Shown here piece after piece: positions 53,679 through 61,885 of a DNA stretch of 64,000 bases. This stretch comes from a virus. Position 1 is the first letter of the stretch; the number at the start of each line of letters is the position of its first letter. The notes under the pieces were generated by a model that was not told the DNA's origin, searched no databases, and was given only the letters and a program-made list of their open reading frames with translations. A program made the translations under genes and the position numbers. Location: positions 124,001 to 188,000 of IMG/VR virus record IMGVR_UViG_3300031963_000003, one strand, 5' to 3'.

Positions 53679-53843
53679 ATGGAACCAAAAGAATCAAAAT
53701 CTAATTCTCACTTCAATATAAGTTTGGCCAAGTCAGGTTTGAGAATCGTGGCTTGTTATTTCTTATTTTTTACCAATTTAGAAACTGCGGCAATTTTATT
53801 TTTTGTGGCGGAGATACTCGGTATCGCGGAAGAAATCTTTTAA
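53679..53843 (+). CDS. Small membrane protein
   Basis: 54 residues: a polar N-terminus (MEPKESKSNSHFNI), then an almost continuous hydrophobic stretch (about 23-50) ending GIAEEIF. It has the clearest promoter in the window. Possibly an early membrane-acting protein; no family recognised. Confidence 0.6.
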   Translation: MEPKESKSNSHFNISLAKSGLRIVACYFLFFTNLETAAILFFVAEILGIAEEIF

Positions 53844-53855
53844 ATTGTATTAACC

Positions 53856-54128
53856 ATGAAATTCATTCAAGATATCAAATTTTATTTGGTACTCACCATG
53901 TTGTTTGCCATCTCTATGGGTATTCTTCTCCAAAAATCCATACATAGAGAAAATAAATTAAAAACGGAACTATCAAGAACCAAACAGGAAATGGATAGTT
54001 TACAAACCTATCTATTTTTATTTGAAACTGAATATAATAGGTTCGCGATGGCGTATGATATGTTCTATGAAAGAAACCCAAAAGCTGCCGAAGAATTTGA
54101 CCACATATTATCAAATGAGACAGAATAA
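53856..54128 (+). CDS. Single-pass membrane coiled-coil protein
   Basis: 90 residues: transmembrane helix at about 8-24, then a charged coiled coil (ENKLKTELSRTKQEMDSLQ). The C-terminus overlaps the next gene by 14 bp. Function unknown. Confidence 0.6.
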   Translation: MKFIQDIKFYLVLTMLFAISMGILLQKSIHRENKLKTELSRTKQEMDSLQTYLFLFETEYNRFAMAYDMFYERNPKAAEEFDHILSNETE

Positions 54129-54489
54129 GACAAAACAAAAAGTCGAACCACAAAAAGAAGAAGAGATGATAGTTGTTGACCCATCAAATGAAAACAATCA
54201 GGATATTGGTATTAGTGGTGAATGGATTAATATTAGAAAATCAACAATAATCACCCTAAATGATTATTTGGTAGTTCAACACGATGAGGGACCAGTTTCT
54301 TTACGAGTTGAAATAAAGGCAGACTTTAATACTATACCACCTGAATACCATGAAATATTTTTAAATGTTTTATCTTCAAGATATCAAGGAAGAGTAAATT
54401 TTGGGGACAATCCGTTCTCAAAATGTAAACCAATCCAAAAGAGAAAATGGTATCAATTTTGGAGGTCAAAATATTTTGTCGGACCTTAA
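54115..54489 (+). CDS. Hypothetical protein, 124 residues
   Basis: Start taken at ATG 54115; an earlier ATG at 54022 would place 93 more bases inside the upstream gene and reads as a shadow frame. Lys/Glu-rich N-terminus, beta-rich middle, and basic Trp-rich end (RKWYQFWRSKYF). Confidence 0.5.
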   Translation: MRQNKTKQKVEPQKEEEMIVVDPSNENNQDIGISGEWINIRKSTIITLNDYLVVQHDEGPVSLRVEIKADFNTIPPEYHEIFLNVLSSRYQGRVNFGDNPFSKCKPIQKRKWYQFWRSKYFVGP

Positions 54490-54496
54490 TATTTAT
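54490..54496 (+). promoter_or_regulatory. TATTTAT motif upstream of 54501
   Basis: TATTTAT 4 bp before the ATG at 54501. Confidence 0.35.
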
Positions 54497-54500
54497 TTTC

Positions 54501-54647
54501 ATGAAAAGTCCAAAAGAAATTAATAATCAGGTCATTAAAGAAGATAACCCAATTGTAAATGATGAAATAATTCAGGAGAATTATGAATCAGATAATGATT
54601 ATACTTGGGACGATAATAAACAACATACCGAACAAAATTTCTACTAA
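54501..54647 (+). CDS. Tiny acidic protein
   Basis: 48 residues, rich in Asn, Asp and Glu, probably disordered. Preceded by TATTTAT. Its stop overlaps that of the convergent gene. Function unknown. Confidence 0.45.
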   Translation: MKSPKEINNQVIKEDNPIVNDEIIQENYESDNDYTWDDNKQHTEQNFY

Positions 54648-55111
54648 AACCAAGGAGGTACATCTCTATTTTTCCATGTTGTGAATTTTGATTTTGCACC
54701 CCTGTAGTAGTTTCTGTAAGATTCAATCACACAATCTGTTTTATACTCTATTGGCATTGCTTTTGGTGGTGTAGTCAAACCTTTGTCACAAATTTTTAAT
54801 TTATTTGTGACACACCACTCAATAACTTCTTGAGATTTATGACGTTTACCATAACGGTAAGTGTACTCTTTACAAAGTTCTAAACCCAATTCACAGAGTA
54901 TTAGATAGTTTGTCAAGGATTCTCTTACCCATATTGAACACGGGTGATTTTTATGTGACAACTTGTACGGTACTTGACCGGTTACTTGTTCGGTCATGTG
55001 ATGAGCCCCACACAAAAGTTGTGCAGTTTCCAATATCATTTTCACAACGTGTTTGTCGCAATGATATTCGGCACATTTTTTTACATCTTTATCAAGAAAG
55101 AATATATTCAC
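54644..55111 (-). CDS. Conserved phage/bacterial protein with HCDKHVVKM motif
   Basis: 155 residues. CDKHVVKMILETAQLL, HKNHPCSIWVRES, YTYRYGKRHKS, PPKAMPIEYK and YYRGAKSKFTTWKNR are strongly conserved in a small family found in many T4-like and cyanophages. It resembles pyrimidine-dimer glycosylase-type (Pyr_excise) proteins in part, but that link is uncertain. The His/Lys clusters suggest a nucleic-acid enzyme. Confidence 0.65.
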   Translation of the reverse strand: MNIFFLDKDVKKCAEYHCDKHVVKMILETAQLLCGAHHMTEQVTGQVPYKLSHKNHPCSIWVRESLTNYLILCELGLELCKEYTYRYGKRHKSQEVIEWCVTNKLKICDKGLTTPPKAMPIEYKTDCVIESYRNYYRGAKSKFTTWKNRDVPPWF

Positions 55112-55169
55112 AAGTCAAATATAGTGATAATTTGAAAAAAAATAGTTATATTTACTAAAAAATCTTAAA

Positions 55170-55856
55170 ATGATGCGTATTTCAAATTCATTAATTGAAG
55201 GTGAAGTGAGAGAAATAAAACCTTTCATATTTGCTGTTATCGTTAAAAACCAATATGATAGGTCTAGCTTGTTTTGTAGATACCAAGAATTTTACGAATC
55301 TCCATACCCACAGATTAGAGGTAAGTTTTTCACTTTAGAACAATACATGAAGTTGTACATTGATACAAATAAAAAACCTCATTTTACGTATCCAAGCGAT
55401 TGGACTGGTTATAATATACCCTCGAAAGTTCTTTTAGAGGCAAAAAATACGTTTGGTTTACCTCGAACCCAATATGATTATACTATGTATGAAATTATTG
55501 AATACTGTGAAAGAGAGTGTAGAATAAAGAATCGTGGTGAACAACATTCTTGGTATCTTATCGGCGCTGATAAAGTAAAAAGTGGTGTAATGAATCATGA
55601 AATAGCTCACGGATTTTATTATACAAACCCACAATACAAAGTTGAGGTCGATTATTTAATTGGAGATATTAATCATAGAGATTATGAACATTTGAAAAAA
55701 GTTTTAATTAAAGGTGGATATTCTGACGACAAAACGATTATTGATGACGAGATTCAAGCATACATGTCAACAGGTAAACATCATGAATGGAAAGATTCTG
55801 TCTATGAAAAATATTCGTCAGACTTTATTAAAATATTTAAAAGATTCAATAAATGA
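55170..55856 (+). CDS. HEXXH metallopeptidase-like protein
   Basis: 228 residues. NHEIAHGFYY holds a zinc-binding HEXXH (H143, E144, H147), and the later DDEIQAYMSTG gives a plausible third ligand glutamate about 55 residues on. Fold family unclear. The substrate might be host or virion protein; alternatively it could be a nuclease-inactivating or toxin-like protein. It overlaps the next HAD gene by 4 bp. Confidence 0.55.
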   Translation: MMRISNSLIEGEVREIKPFIFAVIVKNQYDRSSLFCRYQEFYESPYPQIRGKFFTLEQYMKLYIDTNKKPHFTYPSDWTGYNIPSKVLLEAKNTFGLPRTQYDYTMYEIIEYCERECRIKNRGEQHSWYLIGADKVKSGVMNHEIAHGFYYTNPQYKVEVDYLIGDINHRDYEHLKKVLIKGGYSDDKTIIDDEIQAYMSTGKHHEWKDSVYEKYSSDFIKIFKRFNK

Positions 55857-56425
55857 AAGTTATATTTTTAGACCACGACGGTGTAATTTGTTTGTCGTCA
55901 GAATGGGGTGGTCGATTCAAGAAACAAGAAAAATGGGGTGGTCGTAAATTATCTATGACAACATCAGAAATGCCACTAGAATACCGATTTGATAATTTCA
56001 ATCAAAAAGCGGTTAAGGTATTAAACCAAATCATCGAAAAAACAGGTGCGGAAATTGTAACGTCATCTGATTGGAAGAGGTGGGCAAATCTCGAAGAAAT
56101 GGGTGAATACTACGAATCAAAAGGTATCTCTAAAAAACCAATCGCTCTCACACCTAATTTAGGTCAGTGTAATTGGTATAATGATAAAGTATGGGTTTGG
56201 TCACCGAGATGGGATTTGGAGATGACTCGCGTTATCGAGATTAAACAATTTTTACACGACCACCCTGAAGTTACTCATTGGGTTTCTGTTGATGATTTGG
56301 ATATGGGTAAAAATGGAGAGGACTGGAAAGATTGGGGTTTAGATAATTTTGTATTAACTCCATCATCTACTTTAGGTATCAAACAATCTGGTATAAAACA
56401 AAAGATTATCGATTACCTTACTTAA
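55853..56425 (+). CDS. HAD-like phosphatase, SAK type
   Basis: 190 residues. VIFLDHDGVICL (DxD) begins the HAD fold, EIVTSSDWKRW supplies motif II, and WVSVDDLD the late acidic motif. A variable WGGRF insertion follows the first strand. The arrangement resembles the HAD 'Swiss army knife' RNA-repair group. The true substrate is unknown. Confidence 0.7.
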   Translation: MKVIFLDHDGVICLSSEWGGRFKKQEKWGGRKLSMTTSEMPLEYRFDNFNQKAVKVLNQIIEKTGAEIVTSSDWKRWANLEEMGEYYESKGISKKPIALTPNLGQCNWYNDKVWVWSPRWDLEMTRVIEIKQFLHDHPEVTHWVSVDDLDMGKNGEDWKDWGLDNFVLTPSSTLGIKQSGIKQKIIDYLT

Positions 56426-56449
56426 TTACACCGTTTCTAAACGTAGGGA

Positions 56450-56456
56450 TATTTAT
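56450..56456 (+). promoter_or_regulatory. TATTTAT motif upstream of 56477
   Basis: TATTTAT 20 bp before the endolysin start. Confidence 0.4.
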
Positions 56457-56476
56457 TTAAGTATAGAATTGTTTTA

Positions 56477-57805
56477 ATGAAAAAACCCACACTACAAGAA
56501 GAATTACAACGAATCCATGAAATTACCTACGGTAAATCAATGGTAAATGAAAATTTTATCGATGATTTATTGGGTAAAATTGGGTTAGGTAAAAAAGACG
56601 AAAAAAAAATAGACGACCCCAAAAAGGCGGACTTAGTTTCACCTGACGTTGCAGAATTTTATAAGACATTAGAAGATACCGCAGCTCAGGGTGGGTTATC
56701 AGAACAACCAAGAGGTTCTATGGAATATCAAAAAGGTGTCGAAACTATGCAAATTGGTTTAATACTCTTGGGTTATGAGTTACCTAAATTTGGTGTTGAT
56801 GGTTTATTTGGTCCTGAAACCGCAAGTGCTGTTAGAAAATTCAAATCAGATAATTCTGTAATCAAAGAAAGTGCCGATTCATTAAGAGATAAATTAGATG
56901 ATTTAGGTTACACCGAAAAAGGTAATGAGTTAACCAGTGGTGGTTCTATTAATGACAAACTCACAGATATTGTTAGTCAAATTCTTGACAAGTACAGTCA
57001 AAGTAATCCTGATGTTGAGGTTACCATAACCGCAGGTAACGATAAATTCCACCATAATTTAAATTACGTAAGTCAACACACCAAAGGAAATGCAATTGAT
57101 TTGGTTTTAAATCCATATAATTCAAAAAACGCTTCCGATTTTATAAAATTACTCAACTCAACAAAAAGTAGTGATGGTAATTTTTCATACATAGATGAAT
57201 ACACCAATCCAACCAAAGCCGCAACTGGTGGTCATTTTCATTTACAATATGGTGGTAAATCATCTTCTAGTAGTGGTACTTCTGAAAATGCCACACCTGA
57301 AATGTTAAATAAGTTATTGGAATTATTAAAAGCTAAAGGTGTTAAATCCGAAGAGTTAAAACAATACCTTGACCAAGCGGCTAAAAATTCACAAATCAAT
57401 GTTGACGGTTTAACGGACATCAATTTTTATAAAAAACTACTTGAAAATTTAGGTGCACCCGAAAGTGAGGAAAACTTAAAATTCTTATACGCTTGGAGAC
57501 AGTCAGAAGGTTCGGGTGGAAAATATAATCCATTTAATACCACATGGGATTTACCGGGTTCCACTAACGCAAATAGTGTTGGTGTTAAAAATTACAAATC
57601 TTTAGAAGACGGTATGAAAGCAACCATCAAAACATTGAGAAATGGTCTTTATACTTGTATTGTTGATGGTTTGGTAAATGATATTGGTGCTGCGGAAATT
57701 GCTAAGTGTGAATCACTTAAGACTTGGGGTACTGGTACTTTGGTTGCCAAAGTTGTAGATGGTTACGAAAGAGGTGCCAGTCCAAAAATCAAATCTTTAG
57801 CGTAA
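56477..57805 (+). CDS. Multidomain endolysin: PG-binding, M15-like and lysozyme-like domains
   Basis: 442 residues. N-terminal tag LQEELQRIHEITYGKSMVNE (5-24), then a PG_binding_1 domain (about 85-130, GVDGLFGPETASAVRKF), an M15/VanY-like peptidase domain with SQHTKGNAIDL (H201, D208) and GGHFHLQ (H253, H255), and a C-terminal domain (about 325-442) with WRQSEGSGGKYNPFNTT that resembles glucosaminidase/lysozyme-like folds. It should cut peptidoglycan at two bond types. No signal peptide is present. The tag resembles those on proteins that appear to be packaged, so this may be a virion enzyme that acts at DNA entry as well as, or instead of, at lysis. Confidence 0.7.
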   Translation: MKKPTLQEELQRIHEITYGKSMVNENFIDDLLGKIGLGKKDEKKIDDPKKADLVSPDVAEFYKTLEDTAAQGGLSEQPRGSMEYQKGVETMQIGLILLGYELPKFGVDGLFGPETASAVRKFKSDNSVIKESADSLRDKLDDLGYTEKGNELTSGGSINDKLTDIVSQILDKYSQSNPDVEVTITAGNDKFHHNLNYVSQHTKGNAIDLVLNPYNSKNASDFIKLLNSTKSSDGNFSYIDEYTNPTKAATGGHFHLQYGGKSSSSSGTSENATPEMLNKLLELLKAKGVKSEELKQYLDQAAKNSQINVDGLTDINFYKKLLENLGAPESEENLKFLYAWRQSEGSGGKYNPFNTTWDLPGSTNANSVGVKNYKSLEDGMKATIKTLRNGLYTCIVDGLVNDIGAAEIAKCESLKTWGTGTLVAKVVDGYERGASPKIKSLA

Positions 57806-57860
57806 AAAATTAATTTTACTTTTTCTTTTTCTTTCATATCTTTTCATAAAACAAAAAGTT

Positions 57861-58085
57861 ATGGCAAAAGATACCTGTGTAATTTGTGGTGTTGAGACAC
57901 CATATGAATTTGAAACTCATATTGATTTGAGATACGGTTACGTTGAGGGATTAGGTCAATTGTGTGAGAAATGTAATCGTTCCGATGAGACTAAAAACTT
58001 ATGTGTTCCAATTGATTTAATTAGGGATACACCAAACGATATGGAATTGGGTGAAAAAGTCAGAAGATTGTCCGATAAGTATTAA
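57861..58085 (+). CDS. Small zinc-ribbon protein
   Basis: 74 residues with CVICG (C5, C8) and LCEKC (about C35, C38), a four-Cys zinc site. Similar small proteins with ETPYEFETHIDLR-type cores are seen in Bacteroidota phages. Function unknown. A T-rich gap with TATCTTTT precedes it. Confidence 0.6.
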   Translation: MAKDTCVICGVETPYEFETHIDLRYGYVEGLGQLCEKCNRSDETKNLCVPIDLIRDTPNDMELGEKVRRLSDKY

Positions 58086-58103
58086 CAATTCTGTTTTTGG
58101 TTG

Positions 58104-58110
58104 TATTTAT
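58104..58110 (+). promoter_or_regulatory. TATTTAT motif upstream of 58129
   Basis: TATTTAT 18 bp before the start codon at 58129. Confidence 0.4.
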
Positions 58111-58128
58111 ATGTAAAGAATTATTTCT

Positions 58129-59322
58129 ATGGATAAATTAACCGAAAAATATTTAAGACGTATCATTTCTGAATCTTATATCTCTGATGTGGAGGAAATG
58201 GCATACAAACAAAAGGGTGTCAGGGATGACAAAGGTAAACTAGTAAAATATAAACCTTTCTTCAAAGAAGATAATGACACAGATATCCCTGATTATTGGA
58301 TTGCAAACCCCACCTTACAAGAGGGTGGTGAGATATTAGTGGTACCATTAGATTGTCAGGAACTTGAAGCGTTTAAAAATGCAAACAAAGAATTCTTAGA
58401 AAAAATCAAAGAACTCCACAATTTAGAACCACAATTAGCCGCTTGTAAGAGAGGAAAGTACCATAGACCTATTGAAAAATATGTTGAGGGTGGATATAAA
58501 CCCACAGGTGACACATATAAAGAACAAGAAACAATTAAGAGAAGACTATTCACAATCATTGCAAATACTTTTGAAGACGAATCGTTTGTTCAAGAACTTA
58601 ACAAAAGAAGTATTCCTGCTGTGGTTGCTAGAGATAGAAAGAATGTCGACCAATATGGTAAATTTACAAATCAATTAATTGAATACTCAACACATAACTA
58701 TAATGCTTACCCAACAGTAAGGGATTTTTTATTATCGGCAGTGGCTCGAGTTCAGGGTAAAGATACTGATGAAATGAAAACATTTTATATGGCTCGTCAG
58801 TACAATAAAAATTACAATAACTGGAGAGCAGACAAAAAAATGTTGAAACAATATGCTGGTAAAACACCAAAATATATGTTAGACGCATATGGTCTTGAGG
58901 AAAAAAACATAGACGTTACAGTTAGAATGGATTTTGAACTTAAAGGAGAATTAATTGGTGAAAATAGTTTTGCGTGGACCGCTAGAGCTCAAACCAAGTT
59001 AGGTAAAAAACTTGAAAGCGAAAGTGGATTAAAAGGTGGGTTTCTCGATGATAAATTAATTCAATCATCTGCAACCGCACAACTTAGACCTGGAACAACA
59101 TTCAATGATAATTATACGGTAATGAACGATAAACAAGTTGTGGATGCGTTAATGGAAGTTATTAATGATTTAAAAACACAGATTTTATCATTAAATCCAA
59201 AAGACAATCTTAAAAGCGCAACAGTAAAAAGATACCAAGTTGGGGGTCCAAACCAAAATGAACTTAACGAATCAATAAAAAATAAATTGGTGAGTCGAAT
59301 AGTTCAAAAAGTGGTCAAATAA
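58129..59322 (+). CDS. Hypothetical protein with N- and C-terminal tags
   Basis: 397 residues. The N-terminus LTEKYLRRIISESYISD is a tag of the LTExxLxxIIxxxIxE class with an ISE-S cut site, and the C-terminus LNESIKNKLVSRIVQKVVK is similar. The middle is charged, with no recognised domain. A perfect terminator follows. Proposed as an internal virion protein on the basis of the tags. Confidence 0.55.
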   Translation: MDKLTEKYLRRIISESYISDVEEMAYKQKGVRDDKGKLVKYKPFFKEDNDTDIPDYWIANPTLQEGGEILVVPLDCQELEAFKNANKEFLEKIKELHNLEPQLAACKRGKYHRPIEKYVEGGYKPTGDTYKEQETIKRRLFTIIANTFEDESFVQELNKRSIPAVVARDRKNVDQYGKFTNQLIEYSTHNYNAYPTVRDFLLSAVARVQGKDTDEMKTFYMARQYNKNYNNWRADKKMLKQYAGKTPKYMLDAYGLEEKNIDVTVRMDFELKGELIGENSFAWTARAQTKLGKKLESESGLKGGFLDDKLIQSSATAQLRPGTTFNDNYTVMNDKQVVDALMEVINDLKTQILSLNPKDNLKSATVKRYQVGGPNQNELNESIKNKLVSRIVQKVVK

Positions 59323-59337
59323 ATTAAAACCAAATTA

Positions 59338-59364
59338 AATCCCGAGAAATCGGGATTTTTTTTT
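59338..59364 (+). terminator. Rho-independent terminator
   Basis: AATCCCGA (59338-59345), GAAA tetraloop, TCGGGATT (59350-59357), followed by T to 59364. Strong GNRA-capped hairpin. Confidence 0.9.
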
Positions 59365-59371
59365 GCAATAT

Positions 59372-59403
59372 TTTGGTATATCCAAAATTATTTCATATAT
59401 TTG
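59372..59403 (+). promoter_or_regulatory. Bacteroidota-type promoter for 59422
   Basis: TTTG (59372-59375), 20-bp spacer, TATATTTG (59396-59403): a perfect consensus match, 18 bp before the ATG at 59422. This also decides the start, since a TTG at 59401 is part of the -7 box. Confidence 0.8.
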
Positions 59404-59421
59404 GCCCATATTAATTTTAAA

Positions 59422-59928
59422 ATGGGTACAAATTATTATCGTATACCGACCGCAGAGGAAATGGAGTCACGTAAATCACGTCTCCAAAGAGATATAGAAA
59501 AGATGACAATGTCACCTAGTGATATTGAACGTGGATTTCCCTTTATTGACCCATTTAAAGAATCTTGGGAGATAGTTAGCCCTTGGGACATATTCAGAGA
59601 TGGTACATCAATTCATTTAGGTAAAAGAAGTGGTGGGTGGAAGTTTTGTTGGAATTTTCATAATAATAAACATTATTCAAATAAAGAAGAACTACTTTCA
59701 TTTATTCGTTCAGGAAGAATTGTGGATGAATATGGTGAAGAATGGAATGTTGAAGAGTTTATCACCATGGCTCTTGAGTGGGGTCAACCAGATGGTTGGG
59801 TTGTAAATGAAGAATACAGGAGAGACCAAAGGTCGAAAGGCCACGGAATGTTTTGGATGGACAACGAAAAATATGATGATTTAATAATCGATGGACTTCG
59901 TGTGAGTACATCAGTTGATTTTAGTTAA
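59422..59928 (+). CDS. Conserved phage protein with GTNYYR start
   Basis: 168 residues. MGTNYYRIP at the start, IHLGKRSGGWKFCW and DEYGEEW motifs recur in a small family of phage proteins of unknown function. Conserved Trp and acidic residues suggest an enzyme. It is driven by a clear host-type promoter and so is likely early. Confidence 0.65.
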   Translation: MGTNYYRIPTAEEMESRKSRLQRDIEKMTMSPSDIERGFPFIDPFKESWEIVSPWDIFRDGTSIHLGKRSGGWKFCWNFHNNKHYSNKEELLSFIRSGRIVDEYGEEWNVEEFITMALEWGQPDGWVVNEEYRRDQRSKGHGMFWMDNEKYDDLIIDGLRVSTSVDFS

Positions 59929-59929
59929 T

Positions 59930-60586
59930 ATGTTAAGAATAGATAACAATAGAAAAGTTTGGATAACGTCTGACACGCATTACTCACATACTAATATATG
60001 TAGAGGAATTACTAATTGGAGAATGCCTGACGGTAGTATTCCCGTTAATCAAACGAGAGACTTCGCAACTCTTGATAAGATGAACGCCGCGATTGTAAAC
60101 AACATCAATGAGGTTGTTGGACAGGATGATGTTTTGATTCACTTGGGTGATTGGTCATTCGGTGGGTTTGATAATATAGCGGAATTCAGACATAGAATCG
60201 TTTGTCAAGAGATTCACATCCTATTGGGTAACCATGACCATCACATTGAAAGAAACCGTGAGAATTGTCAGAGTTTATTTACCAGTGTAAGTCATTACAA
60301 TAGACTTGAATACCAAGGGCATTCATTCGAGATGTTACATTATCCTATCAGTTCGTGGAACAATCTGAGAAAGGGTAGAATCCATTTACACGGACACTGT
60401 CATTTACCTAACCACTTAAAAGTTAGTGGTGGGAGAAGAATGGATGTTGGTATGGATGGACACCCTGAGTTCAGACCATATGACTTTGTACATGAGGTTT
60501 TAAATCCAATGTTGAAGGTTCCGATTGGTTCTGAATTGGGGGATATAGACCATCACAATGACGACATGAAAAATGTTGTAGGTTAA
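59930..60586 (+). CDS. Calcineurin-like metallophosphoesterase
   Basis: 218 residues from ATG 59930. Metal motifs: ITSDTHYSH (D15, H17), HLGDWSFGG, LLGNHDHH, LHYPISSW and HLHGHCH. Complete active site. Substrate could be nucleotides or nucleic acid 3' ends; several large phages carry one with unknown role. Confidence 0.85.
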   Translation: MLRIDNNRKVWITSDTHYSHTNICRGITNWRMPDGSIPVNQTRDFATLDKMNAAIVNNINEVVGQDDVLIHLGDWSFGGFDNIAEFRHRIVCQEIHILLGNHDHHIERNRENCQSLFTSVSHYNRLEYQGHSFEMLHYPISSWNNLRKGRIHLHGHCHLPNHLKVSGGRRMDVGMDGHPEFRPYDFVHEVLNPMLKVPIGSELGDIDHHNDDMKNVVG

Positions 60587-60624
60587 ATTTTTTACTTTAA
60601 AAAATATTTCATATAATTTAATTA

Positions 60625-60969
60625 ATGAACATGTTAAACAAAATCTTCACCAATATTATAAAATCCAAAACAACGATTACCTTTTTGGTATTTTTCTTCA
60701 TTGGAATTTCTTATCAATTTTTAATCTTTCCTGGATTAACCGTTGCAAATACGATAATCAACATAATCTCAGCGATTTTTTCGGTGGGTACGGCAATGTT
60801 TGCGGTTTTTTATATTAGGTTTATGTACTTTAATGATGAACCTTTTGAACTCTTCACACCGGACCCAAATAAAACACCTGAGACGGAATTGGATTATAAT
60901 CCAAAGAAAGTTACCAAAAAAGAAAGAAAATCTAAAACAACAATTAAAATTAAAAAACAAACTAAATAA
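60625..60969 (+). CDS. Two-helix membrane protein
   Basis: 114 residues; transmembrane helices at about 16-36 and 42-70, then a Lys-rich cytoplasmic tail (KKERKSKTTIKIKKQTK). A second start at codon 3 is possible. It is 3 bp before the SPFH gene, suggesting that the two act together at the membrane. Confidence 0.55.
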   Translation: MNMLNKIFTNIIKSKTTITFLVFFFIGISYQFLIFPGLTVANTIINIISAIFSVGTAMFAVFYIRFMYFNDEPFELFTPDPNKTPETELDYNPKKVTKKERKSKTTIKIKKQTK

Positions 60970-60972
60970 ATT

Positions 60973-61824
60973 ATGGAACCATTTTTGAAACGATTAATTT
61001 TCGGAATTTTAGGATTCATTATCCTAACCTTATTGTTTTTCTCTTGTGAGAGAATTGACGCCGGTCACGTCGGTGTAAAAGTAAATCTATATGGTGATGG
61101 AAAGGGTGTTGATGATGTCACCGAATGTACAGGTATGGTATTCTACAACCCCTTCACAACAAAGATTTATGAATTCCCAACCTATATTCAACACAAAGAG
61201 TATAAGAAAACTGAGGAATCTGATAATTCATTTGTTGTAAACTCAAAAGACGGTTCTGAGTTTCAAGTATCCCCAATTATGAACTATTCGGTTCAAAGAG
61301 AAAAAGTACCCACAATATTTTCAAAGTATCGTAGGTCATTACCTGAAATTGAGGAGGGATTTTTAAAGACCGCAGTATATGACGCGTTTCGTTTAGCAAC
61401 AAATAAGTACACTGCTGATGAACTAATCTCGAATAGGGCGGTGTTTGAAGTTGAGGTTCGTAAACTATTGGAAAGTCAACTTTTAAAAGAAGGGTTTGTG
61501 ATAAACCAATTCACCTCAAATTTGATTTACCCTGAGACATTTAAGAAGTCCATTGAAGCCAAGAACAATGCGGTCCAAGCAGCGTTAAGGGCGGAAAATG
61601 AGGTAAAAACTGCGGAAGCTCAAGCCAAGATTAAAATTGCAACCGCCAATGGTAATGCTCAAGCAATGTTGACCGCGGCTAAAGCGGAATCCGAAGCCAA
61701 TCGGATGAAACAACAAACAATTACACCTTTACTCCTACAACTTGAATGGATTAATAAATGGAATGGGAAGTTACCCGAAACCATGTTAGGTGACAAAAAT
61801 AATACGATGATAGGTATTAAATAA
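60973..61824 (+). CDS. SPFH/prohibitin-family protein
   Basis: 283 residues: an N-terminal membrane helix (about 8-25), then the SPFH domain starting ERIDAGHVGVKVN, an Ala/Glu-rich coiled coil (about 190-240, AENEVKTAEAQAKIKIATAN) and a short tail. SPFH proteins form large membrane rings that restrain proteases such as FtsH. A phage copy could protect phage membrane proteins or interfere with host lysis decisions (inference). Confidence 0.8.
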   Translation: MEPFLKRLIFGILGFIILTLLFFSCERIDAGHVGVKVNLYGDGKGVDDVTECTGMVFYNPFTTKIYEFPTYIQHKEYKKTEESDNSFVVNSKDGSEFQVSPIMNYSVQREKVPTIFSKYRRSLPEIEEGFLKTAVYDAFRLATNKYTADELISNRAVFEVEVRKLLESQLLKEGFVINQFTSNLIYPETFKKSIEAKNNAVQAALRAENEVKTAEAQAKIKIATANGNAQAMLTAAKAESEANRMKQQTITPLLLQLEWINKWNGKLPETMLGDKNNTMIGIK

Positions 61825-61828
61825 AAAG

Positions 61829-61852
61829 AACCCCTCGAAAGAGGGGTTTTTT
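61829..61852 (+). terminator. Rho-independent terminator
   Basis: AACCCCTC (61829-61836), GAAA tetraloop, GAGGGGTT (61841-61848), T to 61852. Confidence 0.9.
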
Positions 61853-61864
61853 GTTTACATACGA

Positions 61865-61871
61865 TATTTAT
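61865..61871 (+). promoter_or_regulatory. TATTTAT motif upstream of 61886
   Basis: TATTTAT 14 bp before the start at 61886, just after a terminator, so a promoter is needed here. Confidence 0.5.
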
Positions 61872-61885
61872 AGATAAAAGAAAAA

